A stretch of 64,000 nt of DNA from Hylemonella sp. (GTDB lineage: Bacteria; Pseudomonadota; Gammaproteobacteria; Burkholderiales; Burkholderiaceae_C). Where the stretch lies: the NCBI GenBank assembly GCA_030695415.1, contig JAUYQZ010000045.1:1-64000 (forward strand), given 5' to 3'. Positions 33,763-42,463 of the stretch are shown here, one piece after another; the stretch's first letter is position 1, and every line of letters starts with the position of its first letter. The translations under genes and the position numbers were made by a program. The notes below the pieces were generated by a model. The model was not told where the DNA came from. It saw only the letters and a list, made by a program, of their open reading frames with translations, and made no database searches.

Positions 33763-33809
33763 AAGTCTTCTATAAGACTTTTGGAAGATCTTGTGTCTTA
33801 TACAAGACA
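33763..33809. promoter_or_regulatory. two GTCTT-N4-AAGAC palindromes upstream of aceA
   Basis: AAGTCTTCTATAAGACTT (33763-33780) and TGTCTTATACAAGACA (33794-33809); 30 bp centre to centre. Confidence 0.7.
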
Positions 33810-34017
33810 TTTTTTATTGCTATAAAAATCAATGGCTTACGAGTTACGCATTGCAATGTGAAATTCAATATCTCGTATTGAGAAATTTTGCTGCGATGCG
33901 TCAACACAGGATTTCAAATAATGAAACGAAGGTGGCGGATTTTGAAATGCCGAGCGATGCCGCTCATGGCCCGGCCACTCCAGCCCGAGGACCGAGCCCT
34001 CGCCGGCAAGGCACGCG

Positions 34018-34407
34018 TCAGTGACGCCGCAACCAGTCGCCCGAGGCAATGCGCGGCCGGCCCTGCACGCGCTGCGCATTGATTTCGTAGACCAGACAGC
34101 CCAGCCGCCGCCCGTCGAGCTCCACATCGAGGTACCTGCGCGCGTACTCGCCGCTGGGCACGGGCGCCACCTCCTCGATGGCATCGAGCTGCCGCTCCAG
34201 TTCAGCAGCGATGGCGTAGACCTCGCCATACACCCAGTCCGCGCCGCCGAGGATCATGCCCGGATAGGGCCCGAGGTCGTAAAGCACGCCGCGGATGCGG
34301 GCTGGCCCCAGGCAAAGCGGGGCCGGCTGCAGGCGGTTGATGTCGTTGGCCTCGCCGCGGCGCAGCGTGCCATAGACGAAAACGTGGCGTTCGGGCTGGG
34401 CAGTCAT
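34018..34407 (-). CDS. gamma-glutamylcyclotransferase family protein
   Basis: HVFVYGTLRRGEAN ... VYGEVYAI; GGCT-like fold. Confidence 0.88.
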   Translation of the reverse strand: MTAQPERHVFVYGTLRRGEANDINRLQPAPLCLGPARIRGVLYDLGPYPGMILGGADWVYGEVYAIAAELERQLDAIEEVAPVPSGEYARRYLDVELDGRRLGCLVYEINAQRVQGRPRIASGDWLRRH

Positions 34408-34872
34408 GGGGGACGTCCTGTTCAGGCTTCTGAGGGCGTTGTAGCAACTTGCTGGCCCGCTTCAGCGTACAGGATAAGGGGACGAAGAACGCAGGCCAGG
34501 AGCCGGGCGCCCGGAAGCCGGTGACAAAACGCACAGTCCGCCGTTGCGTTGCAGCCCGCTGCGTCGGACTGCGACTGCGGGCAGAAAAGCGGACTCTCCA
34601 GAGGAGAAATCAGTGTTTCCGGTGGGCGCGAGAATGGGGATTTATATCGCGTGACCGGGTGTGTTCTGCACCTCCGAGCGAAGGTTTCAGAGGGAAAAAG
34701 GAGATTCTCAGAGTGGGGCAGCCCGAAAATCGCGATGAAAAAAACAACATCTCAGAGGGAGAAAACGCACTTTTCGCTTGGAGATGCGTTTTTTCTCCTA
34801 TAGCATCCGCAATACCAGAGAGGAAGCAGTTCCCTCTGGTGATTAATCAACTTCTAGAAGAGGAATTCAATC

Positions 34873-35352
34873 ATGGCAACTGCAAAGAAGAAGGCTCCGG
34901 CCAAGAAAGCTCCGGCCAAGAAGGTCGCTGCGAAAAAGGCTCCCGCTAAAAAGGCGGTAGCGAAGAAGGCTCCGGCGAAGAAGGCCGCTGCGAAGAAAGC
35001 TCCGGCCAAGAAGGTCGCTGCGAAGAAGGCTCCGGCGAAGAAAGTCGCTGCCAAGAAGGCTCCGGCCAAAAAGGCTGCTGCGAAAAAGGCTCCGGCCAAG
35101 AAGCGCACCCCCAATGCAGCTTTCATGAAGCCGCTGACCCCCAGCCCGGCCCTGGCCGCCGTGGTGGGTTCTGCTGGCCTGCCGCGTACGGAAGTCGTGA
35201 GCAAGCTGTGGGCTTACATCAAGAAGAACAAGCTGCAGGACAACGTCAACAAGCGCAACATCAACGCTGATGACAAGCTGAAGGCGATCTTCGGCAAGGC
35301 TCAGGTCTCGATGTTCGAGATGGCTGCCCTGATCGGCAAGCACCTCAAGTAA
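34873..35352 (+). CDS. histone H1-like (AKKAPAKK repeats) fused to SWIB/MDM2 domain
   Basis: N-terminal lysine/alanine repeats; C-terminal [55 protein letters not shown] is a SWIB domain. Confidence 0.92.
   Translation: MATAKKKAPAKKAPAKKVAAKKAPAKKAVAKKAPAKKAAAKKAPAKKVAAKKAPAKKVAAKKAPAKKAAAKKAPAKKRTPNAAFMKPLTPSPALAAVVGSAGLPRTEVVSKLWAYIKKNKLQDNVNKRNINADDKLKAIFGKAQVSMFEMAALIGKHLK
34880..35105 (+). repeat. low-complexity coding repeat (aagaaggctccggcc units)
   Basis: repeated gctccggc(c/g)aagaa(g/a)... units encoding [10 protein letters not shown]. Confidence 0.9.
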
Positions 35353-35371
35353 TCGGCTCACGCCGCTTACG

Positions 35372-35402
35372 AAAAAGCCGGCTGCAAAGCCGGCTTTTTT
35401 TA
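35372..35402 (+). terminator. Rho-independent terminator of the H1/SWIB gene
   Basis: AAAGCCGGCtgcaaaGCCGGCTTTTTTT. Confidence 0.9.
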
Positions 35403-35434
35403 TGCCCGGTCGCGGCGCTCGCCCCGCCCTCCCC

Positions 35435-37162
35435 TCAGCCCTTCGCCTGGCGCGCCAGTGCGGCCTGCGTGATGGCGCCCAGGGTGCCGCGGGTGGTGAT
35501 GACCTCGGGGTCGAGCAGGATCTCGATCAGGGTGCCTTCGGGCCGGGCCACCGCTGCTTTCAGCTCCGCCTCAAACTCCGCCGTGCGTGTGACGCGCGCG
35601 CCCGCGTAGCCGTAGGCGCGCGCCAGGGCCACGAAGTCCGGGTTCTGTAGCTGCGAGCCGCTGACGTGCTGCGGATACTCGCGCTCCTGGTGCATGCGGA
35701 TGGTGCCGTACATGCCGTTGTTGAGCAGCAGGATGAGCGTCTTGGCGCCGTGCTGCACCGCGGTAGCCAGCTCCTGCCCGTTCATGAGGAAGTCGCCGTC
35801 ACCGGCGATGGTGAAGACCATGCGGCCCTCGGCAGCTTGACTGCCGACGCCCTTGCTGGCGATGGCCGCGGCGATGCCGGCCGGCACGCCGTAGCCCATG
35901 GCCCCGCTGGTCGGCGCCAGCTGGGTCTTGGCCCCATGGGCCAGGCCGCGATAACGCCAGAAACGATGCACCCAGCTGGCAAAGTTGCCGGCGCCGTTGG
36001 TCACCACCGTGTCAGCCGGCAGGTGCTTTTGCACCAGGGCCACGATGGCCGGCATGTCGATCTCACCCGGCAGGGCCTGCGGCACCAGGTTGGCCAGGTA
36101 GTCGGCGTTGGCGGCCTGCGTCCACGCTTCCCAGGGCAGGCTGGGCGGGGCCGTGAGCACCTCCAGCGAGCGCGCGGCGGCGTTCATGGTGGCGTGGATG
36201 GCCAGGTCCGCCTGGTAGACGCGGTTGAGCTCCTCGGCGCTGGCGTGGATATGCACCAGCTTTTGTTTCGGTTTGGGCGCCTCCAGCAGGGTGTAGCCCC
36301 CGGTGGTCATCTCGCCCAGGCGCGGGCCGATGGCGAGGATGAGGTCGCTCTCGCGGATGCGCTGAGCCAGCCTGGGGTTGGGCGCGATGCCCATGTCGCC
36401 CGCGTACTGCGGGTGATGGTTGTCGAAGGTGTCCTGGAAGCGGAAGGCATTGCTCACCGGCAGCTTCCAGTTCTCGGCAAAGCGCTGCAGGGCCTGGGCG
36501 GCCTGTGGTGTCCAGCCGCCGCCGCCCGCCACGACCAGGGGGCGCTGGGCCTGCAGCAGCATCTCGCGCAGGGTGCGCAGGGAACCGGGATCGCTCCAGG
36601 CCTGCACGGCCTCCACCCGCGTCAGGGGCGCGGCGTCCACGTCCTGCACCAGCATGTCCTCGGGCAGCACCAGCACCACGGGGCCCGGGCGGCCGTTCAT
36701 GGCGGTGGCAAAGGCGCGCGCAACGTACTCGGGAATACGGCGCGCATCGTCGATGCGCTCCACGCGTTTGGCAAAACCCTTGGTGCTGGGGCCGAAGAAG
36801 GATTCGTAGTTGACTTCCTGGAAGGCTTCGCGATCCCGCATATCGCTGGCCACGTCGCCCACGAAGAGCACCATGGGGGTGGAGTCTTGGAAGGCGGTGT
36901 GCACGCCGATGGAGGCGTTGGTGGCGCCGGGCCCGCGAGTGACGAAGCACACGCCCGGGCGGCCGGTGAGCTTGCCGTGGGCTTCGGCCATGAAGGCGGC
37001 CCCGCCCTCCTGCCGGTTGATGACGAACTGGATCTGCTCGCGGTAGGCATGGAAGCCGTCAAGCACGGCCAGGTAGCTTTCGCCGGGCACGCCGAAGGCG
37101 TGGGTCACGCCCTGGGCGATAAGGCATTCGACGATCAGGTGTCCGGCGACTTGCTTGGCCAT
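35435..37162 (-). CDS. thiamine pyrophosphate-dependent enzyme (acetolactate synthase-like)
   Basis: 575 aa; MAKQVAGHLIVECLIAQGVTHAFGVPGESYL, RQEGGAAFMAEAHG, GDGDFLMNGQELATAVQ...LLNNGMYGTIR. Confidence 0.85.
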   Translation of the reverse strand: MAKQVAGHLIVECLIAQGVTHAFGVPGESYLAVLDGFHAYREQIQFVINRQEGGAAFMAEAHGKLTGRPGVCFVTRGPGATNASIGVHTAFQDSTPMVLFVGDVASDMRDREAFQEVNYESFFGPSTKGFAKRVERIDDARRIPEYVARAFATAMNGRPGPVVLVLPEDMLVQDVDAAPLTRVEAVQAWSDPGSLRTLREMLLQAQRPLVVAGGGGWTPQAAQALQRFAENWKLPVSNAFRFQDTFDNHHPQYAGDMGIAPNPRLAQRIRESDLILAIGPRLGEMTTGGYTLLEAPKPKQKLVHIHASAEELNRVYQADLAIHATMNAAARSLEVLTAPPSLPWEAWTQAANADYLANLVPQALPGEIDMPAIVALVQKHLPADTVVTNGAGNFASWVHRFWRYRGLAHGAKTQLAPTSGAMGYGVPAGIAAAIASKGVGSQAAEGRMVFTIAGDGDFLMNGQELATAVQHGAKTLILLLNNGMYGTIRMHQEREYPQHVSGSQLQNPDFVALARAYGYAGARVTRTAEFEAELKAAVARPEGTLIEILLDPEVITTRGTLGAITQAALARQAKG

Positions 37163-37256
37163 GTCTGTGTCCCATGCGGGAGAGGTTGTTTGCGGCCGAT
37201 TATCCTTGGCGCCCAGAACCTGTGGCGCGCGAGGGCGCAGCCGGATATTGATTTAA

Positions 37257-37272
37257 TTCACCAATCAGTTAA
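37257..37272. promoter_or_regulatory. candidate TetR operator TTCAC-N6-GTTAA
   Basis: between divergent TPP enzyme and TetR genes; reverse complement shares GTGAATTAAATC with the site at 37982. Confidence 0.5.
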
Positions 37273-37280
37273 ATTCAGTC

Positions 37281-37931
37281 ATGCCCAAAGCCAAAGCCGC
37301 CCCGGAAGAAACACGCACGCGTGACGCCGACCGCTCACAGCAGATCATCCTGCTGGCTGCGCGTGACGAGTTTGCGCAATACGGTCTGGCCGGTGCGCGT
37401 GTGGACCGCGTGGCCGAACGCGCGGGCCTGAACAAACGGCTGATCTACTACTACTTCAGCAGCAAGGACGAGCTATTCCTGGCCGTACTCGAAGCCGCCT
37501 ACGCCGATATTCGCGCGGCCGAGCAGCAGCTGCACCTGACCGATATGCCGCCGACCCAGGCCATCCGTCGCCTGACCGAGTTCACCTGGAACTACTACCT
37601 CGAACACCCGGAGTTCCTCACACTGCTCAACAGCGAGAACCTGGAGCAGGGGCGACACCTGGAACACTCCACGCGGGCACGCAAGACCAACCTGCCCCTG
37701 ATCGAAACCCTGGCCGAAATCCTGGAGCGCGGGCGCCGCGACGGCGTGTTCCGCGGCGGCATCGACGCCATGCAGCTCTACGTCTCGATCGCCGCCATGG
37801 CCTACTTCTACCTGAACAACAAGCACACGCTTTCGGCCATCTTCGGCCGCGACCTGATGGCGCCCAAGGCCCTCAACGAGCGTCTGTCGCACATGAGCGA
37901 CGTCATCCTAGGGTATGTACTGAGAGACTGA
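37281..37931 (+). CDS. TetR/AcrR family transcriptional regulator
   Basis: SQQIILLAARDEFAQYGLAGARVDRVAERAGLNKRLIYYYFSSKDELF. Confidence 0.93.
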   Translation: MPKAKAAPEETRTRDADRSQQIILLAARDEFAQYGLAGARVDRVAERAGLNKRLIYYYFSSKDELFLAVLEAAYADIRAAEQQLHLTDMPPTQAIRRLTEFTWNYYLEHPEFLTLLNSENLEQGRHLEHSTRARKTNLPLIETLAEILERGRRDGVFRGGIDAMQLYVSIAAMAYFYLNNKHTLSAIFGRDLMAPKALNERLSHMSDVILGYVLRD

Positions 37932-37944
37932 GGACGGGCGGCGC

Positions 37945-37997
37945 TTGACGTCGGACCGGTCGGGTTTCTAGAATCCCATTATTCACCTTCTAGTGAA
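37945..37997 (+). promoter_or_regulatory. sigma70-like promoter plus TTCAC-N6-GTGAA operator
   Basis: TTGACG-N18-TAGAAT (37945-37974) followed by TTCACcttctaGTGAA (37982-37997). Confidence 0.55.
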
Positions 37998-38081
37998 TTA
38001 AATCCGGCAAGCCGATGCGCGAGATCCGTCGCGATGAGCTGCCGTGGAGCACATCCGTTCATGCCCATACCAGGAGACATC

Positions 38082-39059
38082 ATGAAGAAACTTGCCCGTC
38101 TTGCCCTTGCTGCTGCTCTCGCCGGCGCCTCCTTGCTGCCCGCACTCTCCAGCGCCCAGGGCGCCTATCCGAACAAGCCCATCCGCGTGATCGTGCCCTT
38201 CCCGGCCGGCAGCACCACCGACATCATTGCGCGCGCCATCACCGACAAGATGAGCGCCAGCCTGGGCCAGCCCCTGGTGGTGGACAACCGCGCTGGCGCG
38301 AGCGGCACCATCGGCCAGGCGGCCGTGGCCAGCGCTGCCGCCGATGGCTACACGATCATGATCCACTCGTCCTCGCACACGGTCAGCCCCTCGACCTTCG
38401 CCAAGTTGCCTTTCGACACCGTCGGTGACTTCGTGGGCATCACGCCGATCTCCTCGCTCTCCAACGTGCTGGTGATTTCCCCGGCCAAGGGCTACAAGAA
38501 TCTGGGCGAGCTGCTGGCCGCCGCACGCGCCAAGCCCGGCAGCCTGAACTTCGCCTCGGCCGGCCAGGGCAGCGCCACGCACCTGAACGCCGAAAAGTTC
38601 AAGATGGCCGCCAGGATCGACGCCACCAACATCCCCTTCAAGGGCTCGGCCGAAGCCGTGACCGAGGTGATCGCCGGCCGGGTGGACTATTACTTCTCGC
38701 CGATCGCCCCGGTGATCGGCCAGATCAAGGGCGGCCAGCTGCAGGCCCTGGCCGTGGGCTCGCCGCAGCGCGCCAGCGCCCTGCCCGACGTGCCCACCAC
38801 CACCGAAGCCGGCGTGCCGGGCTCGGAGTTCAACTTCTGGATCGGCATGATGGCCCCGGCCAAGACCCCGCGCGACATCGTCAACCGCCTGCACGACGAG
38901 GTGCTCAAGGCCCTGGCCGCGCCCGAGGTGAAGGAGCGCTTCGCCAAGGTCGGTGCCGATGCCTGGACGCTCAAGCCCGAAGCTTTCGACGCCTACATCA
39001 AGAACGAAATCGTCAGCAACGCCACGCTGGTCAAGGCCGCCGGCCTGCAGCCCCAGTAA
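38082..39059 (+). CDS. Bug/TctC family tripartite tricarboxylate transporter substrate-binding protein
   Basis: signal peptide MKKLARLALAAALAGASLLPALSSAQG; YPNKPIRVIVPFPAGSTTDIIAR. Confidence 0.93.
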   Translation: MKKLARLALAAALAGASLLPALSSAQGAYPNKPIRVIVPFPAGSTTDIIARAITDKMSASLGQPLVVDNRAGASGTIGQAAVASAAADGYTIMIHSSSHTVSPSTFAKLPFDTVGDFVGITPISSLSNVLVISPAKGYKNLGELLAAARAKPGSLNFASAGQGSATHLNAEKFKMAARIDATNIPFKGSAEAVTEVIAGRVDYYFSPIAPVIGQIKGGQLQALAVGSPQRASALPDVPTTTEAGVPGSEFNFWIGMMAPAKTPRDIVNRLHDEVLKALAAPEVKERFAKVGADAWTLKPEAFDAYIKNEIVSNATLVKAAGLQPQ

Positions 39060-39080
39060 ACCTCAAGAGAGAACGCAAGA

Positions 39081-40244
39081 ATGGCTACGCAAAGACTCGG
39101 CATCATCATGCATGGCGTGACCGGCCGCATGGGGATGAACCAGCACCTGATCCGCTCCATCGTCGCCATCCGCAAGCAGGGCGGCGTGACCCTGTCCAAC
39201 GGCGACAAGGTCATGCCCGACCCCATCCTGATCGGTCGCAATGCCGACAAGATGGAAGCGCTGGCCAAGGCGCACAACATCGCCCGCTGGGGTACAGACC
39301 TGGACCAGGCGCTGGCCAACAAGGACGACACGGTGTTCTTCGACGCCGGAACCACGCAGATGCGCCCGGCGCTGCTGGCCCGCGCCATCCGCGCCGGCAA
39401 GCACGTCTATTGCGAAAAGCCCATCGCCACCAACCTCAATGAGGCGGTGGAGATCGCGCGCCTGGCCGAGAAATCGGGCCTGAAGCACGGCGCCGTGCAG
39501 GACAAGCTCTTCCTGCCCGGCCTGCGCAAGCTCGACATGCTGCGCCGCGCCGGCTTCTTCGGCCGCATGCTCAGCGTGCGCCTGGAGTTCGGCTACTGGG
39601 TGTTCGAAGGTGATCTGCAGCCCATCCAGCGCCCCAGCTGGAACTATCGGCAGGAAGACGGCGGCGGCATGATCCTGGACATGATGTGCCACTGGCGCTA
39701 TGTGCTGGACAACCTGTTTGGCGAGGTGAAATCGGTTTCCTGCATCGGTGCCACGCACATTCCCGAGCGCTGGGACGAGGCGGGCAAGCCCTACAAGGCC
39801 ACCGCCGACGACGCGGCCTACGCCACGGCGGAACTGGTGGGCCACAACGGTGAGCCCGTGATCGCGCAGATGAACATGTCCTGGGCCACCCGCGTGAACC
39901 GCGACGACCTGGTCACCTTCCACGTGGATGGCACGCACGGCTCGGCCGTCGCCGGCCTGAGTTCCTGCAAGGCCCAGTCGCGCGTCAACACGCCGCGCCC
40001 GGTCTGGAACCCGGACGAGAAGCAGACCATGAACTTCACCGAGCAATGGCAGGACGTGCCGGACACACAGTTCTACGACAACGGCTTCAAGATCCAGTGG
40101 GAGCACTTCATCCGCCACGTGGTGGAGAACGAGCCCTACCGCTGGACCCTGCCTGAAGGCGCCAAGGGCGTGCAGCTGGTGGAAGCCGCACTGCAGAGCT
40201 GGAAAGAACGGCGCTGGGTGGACGTGCCGCCCCTGAAGGTCTGA
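39081..40244 (+). CDS. Gfo/Idh/MocA family oxidoreductase
   Basis: AGKHVYCEKPIATNLNEAVEIARLAEKSGLKHGAVQDKL. Confidence 0.88.
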   Translation: MATQRLGIIMHGVTGRMGMNQHLIRSIVAIRKQGGVTLSNGDKVMPDPILIGRNADKMEALAKAHNIARWGTDLDQALANKDDTVFFDAGTTQMRPALLARAIRAGKHVYCEKPIATNLNEAVEIARLAEKSGLKHGAVQDKLFLPGLRKLDMLRRAGFFGRMLSVRLEFGYWVFEGDLQPIQRPSWNYRQEDGGGMILDMMCHWRYVLDNLFGEVKSVSCIGATHIPERWDEAGKPYKATADDAAYATAELVGHNGEPVIAQMNMSWATRVNRDDLVTFHVDGTHGSAVAGLSSCKAQSRVNTPRPVWNPDEKQTMNFTEQWQDVPDTQFYDNGFKIQWEHFIRHVVENEPYRWTLPEGAKGVQLVEAALQSWKERRWVDVPPLKV

Positions 40245-40266
40245 GCGGAATCGACAAGGAAAAGAC

Positions 40267-41454
40267 ATGACCCTGACCTTGCAGCTGCCCGACCTACAAG
40301 GTCGCTTGCAGCCTTACCGCCTGAGCGGCAGCACCCCGGTGAAGCCCACCGGCAAGCCCCAGTTCAACCGCATCGCCTACTCCGCCGCCCACGTGGTGGC
40401 CGACCCGCGCGCTGTCATCGACCCCTGGCTGCAATGCGCGGTGGACTGGGACGCCACCATCGCCTATCGCCGCCACCTCTGGTCCCTGGGCCTGGGCGTG
40501 GCTGAGGCCATGGACACCGCGCAGCGCGGCATGGGCCTGGACTGGCCCACCTCGCTCGAACTCATCCGCCGTTCGGTGGATGCGGCGAAGGACATGCCTG
40601 GCGCGCTCGTGGCCTCGGGCTGCGGCACCGACCACCTGGTACTCGAAGACGTCAAGACCGTGGACGAGGTCATCCGCGGCTACGAGATGCAGATGGAAGC
40701 CATCGAGAAACTCGGCGGCAAGCTCATCGTCATGGCTAGCCGCGCGCTGGCGCGCGTGGCCAAAAGCCCGGCCGACTACGAACGCGTCTACGACCGAATT
40801 CTGTCGCAGGCGAAGCAGCCCGTCATCCTGCACTGGCTGGGCGACATGTTCGACCCCGCGCTCAGGGGCTACTGGGGCAATATTGACGCCGACCGCGCCA
40901 TGGACACAGCGCTGGCCGTGATCGCGGCGCACCCGGACAAGGTAGACGGCATCAAGATCTCCCTGCTCGACAAGGACAAGGAAATCGCCATGCGCCGCCG
41001 GCTTCCCAAGGGCGTACGCATGTACACGGGTGACGACTTCAACTACGCCGAGCTCATCGCCGGTGACGGCTGGGGAAAGGAGATGACCCACGGCCAGAGC
41101 GACGCCCTGCTGGGCATCTTCGACGCCATCGCCCCGGCCGCCAGCGCGGCACTCGGCGAACTGGCCAAGGGCAACACCCAACGCTTCCACGACATCCTGG
41201 GGCCCACGGTGCCGCTGTCACGCCACATCTTTGCCGCGCCCACGCGTTACTACAAGACGGGCGTGGTCTTCATGGCCTGGCTCAACGGCCACCAGAGCCA
41301 CTTCACCATGGTGGGCGGCCAGCAGAGCACGCGTTCGCTGGTGCACTTTGCCGAGCTGTTCCGCCTGGCCGATGCAGCCAATTTGCTGGAGCAACCCGAG
41401 CTGGCCGCGCGGCGCATGAAGACCCTGCTGGCCCTGCACGGCGTCGAAGACTGA
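40267..41454 (+). CDS. DUF993 / dihydrodipicolinate synthase-like protein
   Basis: 395 aa; EVIRGYEMQMEAIEKLGGKLIVMASRALARVAKSPADYERVYDRILSQAKQPVILHWLGDMFDP. Confidence 0.8.
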   Translation: MTLTLQLPDLQGRLQPYRLSGSTPVKPTGKPQFNRIAYSAAHVVADPRAVIDPWLQCAVDWDATIAYRRHLWSLGLGVAEAMDTAQRGMGLDWPTSLELIRRSVDAAKDMPGALVASGCGTDHLVLEDVKTVDEVIRGYEMQMEAIEKLGGKLIVMASRALARVAKSPADYERVYDRILSQAKQPVILHWLGDMFDPALRGYWGNIDADRAMDTALAVIAAHPDKVDGIKISLLDKDKEIAMRRRLPKGVRMYTGDDFNYAELIAGDGWGKEMTHGQSDALLGIFDAIAPAASAALGELAKGNTQRFHDILGPTVPLSRHIFAAPTRYYKTGVVFMAWLNGHQSHFTMVGGQQSTRSLVHFAELFRLADAANLLEQPELAARRMKTLLALHGVED

Positions 41455-41476
41455 AGACGACACGCCACCAACCATA

Positions 41477-41551
41477 CCGTTCGGGCTGAGCCTGTCGAAG
41501 CCCTCTCCCCGGACATCACCACAAGCCCTTCGACAGGCTCAGGGCGAACGG
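41477..41551. repeat. dispersed palindrome, 24-bp arms
   Basis: CCGTTCGGGCTGAGCCTGTCGAAG...CTTCGACAGGCTCAGGGCGAACGG. Confidence 0.9.
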
Positions 41552-41562
41552 AACCAAGCTCT

Positions 41563-42456
41563 ATGCGCGACTTTTCCACCGACCACCGCTGGCTCTCCAT
41601 CAATACCGCCACCGTGCGCAAGCAGCGCGGCGTAGAGCTGCCGCTGCCTGAGATCCTGGAAGCCTGCGCGCGCCGCGGCATCCGCGCCATCTCGCCCTGG
41701 CGCGACCAGGTGCAGGCCGCGGGCCTGGCCACCATCTCCAAGCTGGTCAAGACCCACGGCTTCGAACTCTCGGGCTACTGCCGCGGCGGCATGTTCCCTG
41801 CGGCCGATGCCGCCGGCCTGAAGGCCGCACGCGATGACAACCGCCGCGCCGTGGACGAGGCCTGCGAACTCAAGGCCGCCTGCCTAGTGCTGGTGGTGGG
41901 CGGCCTGCCCGGCGCACTGGCCGGCCAGGCGGCGCACAAGGACATCGCCCTGGCACGCCGGCAGGTGAGCGAGGGCATCGCCGAACTGCTGGAGTACGCG
42001 CGCGCGCAGAAGATGCCGCTGGCCATCGAGCCGCTGCACCCCATGTACGCGGCCGACCGCGCCTGCATCAACACCCTGGAGCAGGCGCTGGACGTCTGCG
42101 ATCAACTGGACCCGGTCAAACCCGCCTCCGGCCCGCGCGCCCTGGGCGTGGCGGTGGACATCTATCACACCTGGTGGGACCCCAAGCTAAAGGCCCAGAT
42201 CGAGCGCGCCGGGCGTGACGCGCGCGTGCTGGGCTTTCACGTCTGCGACTGGCTCACCCCCACCACCGACCTGCTCAATGACCGCGGCATGATGGGCGAC
42301 GGTGTCATCGACATCCCGCGCCTGCGCGGCTGGGTCGAGGAAGCGGGTTTTGCCGGGTACAGCGAGGTGGAGATCTTCTCCATCAAGAACTGGTGGCAGC
42401 GCGACTGCGGCGAGGTGCTCGACACCTGCATCGCGCGCCACCGCAGCGTGGTCTAG
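41563..42456 (+). CDS. sugar phosphate isomerase/epimerase (AP endonuclease 2 family TIM barrel)
   Basis: PLAIEPLHPMYAADRACINTLEQALDVCDQL, ALGVAVDIYHTWWDP, GFAGYSEVEIFS. Confidence 0.88.
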   Translation: MRDFSTDHRWLSINTATVRKQRGVELPLPEILEACARRGIRAISPWRDQVQAAGLATISKLVKTHGFELSGYCRGGMFPAADAAGLKAARDDNRRAVDEACELKAACLVLVVGGLPGALAGQAAHKDIALARRQVSEGIAELLEYARAQKMPLAIEPLHPMYAADRACINTLEQALDVCDQLDPVKPASGPRALGVAVDIYHTWWDPKLKAQIERAGRDARVLGFHVCDWLTPTTDLLNDRGMMGDGVIDIPRLRGWVEEAGFAGYSEVEIFSIKNWWQRDCGEVLDTCIARHRSVV

Positions 42457-42463
42457 GCAGGCC

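Noticed and set aside
34880-35105. Possible CRISPR-like short repeat array
   Set aside because: In-frame low-complexity coding repeats (AKKAPAKK) with no spacers
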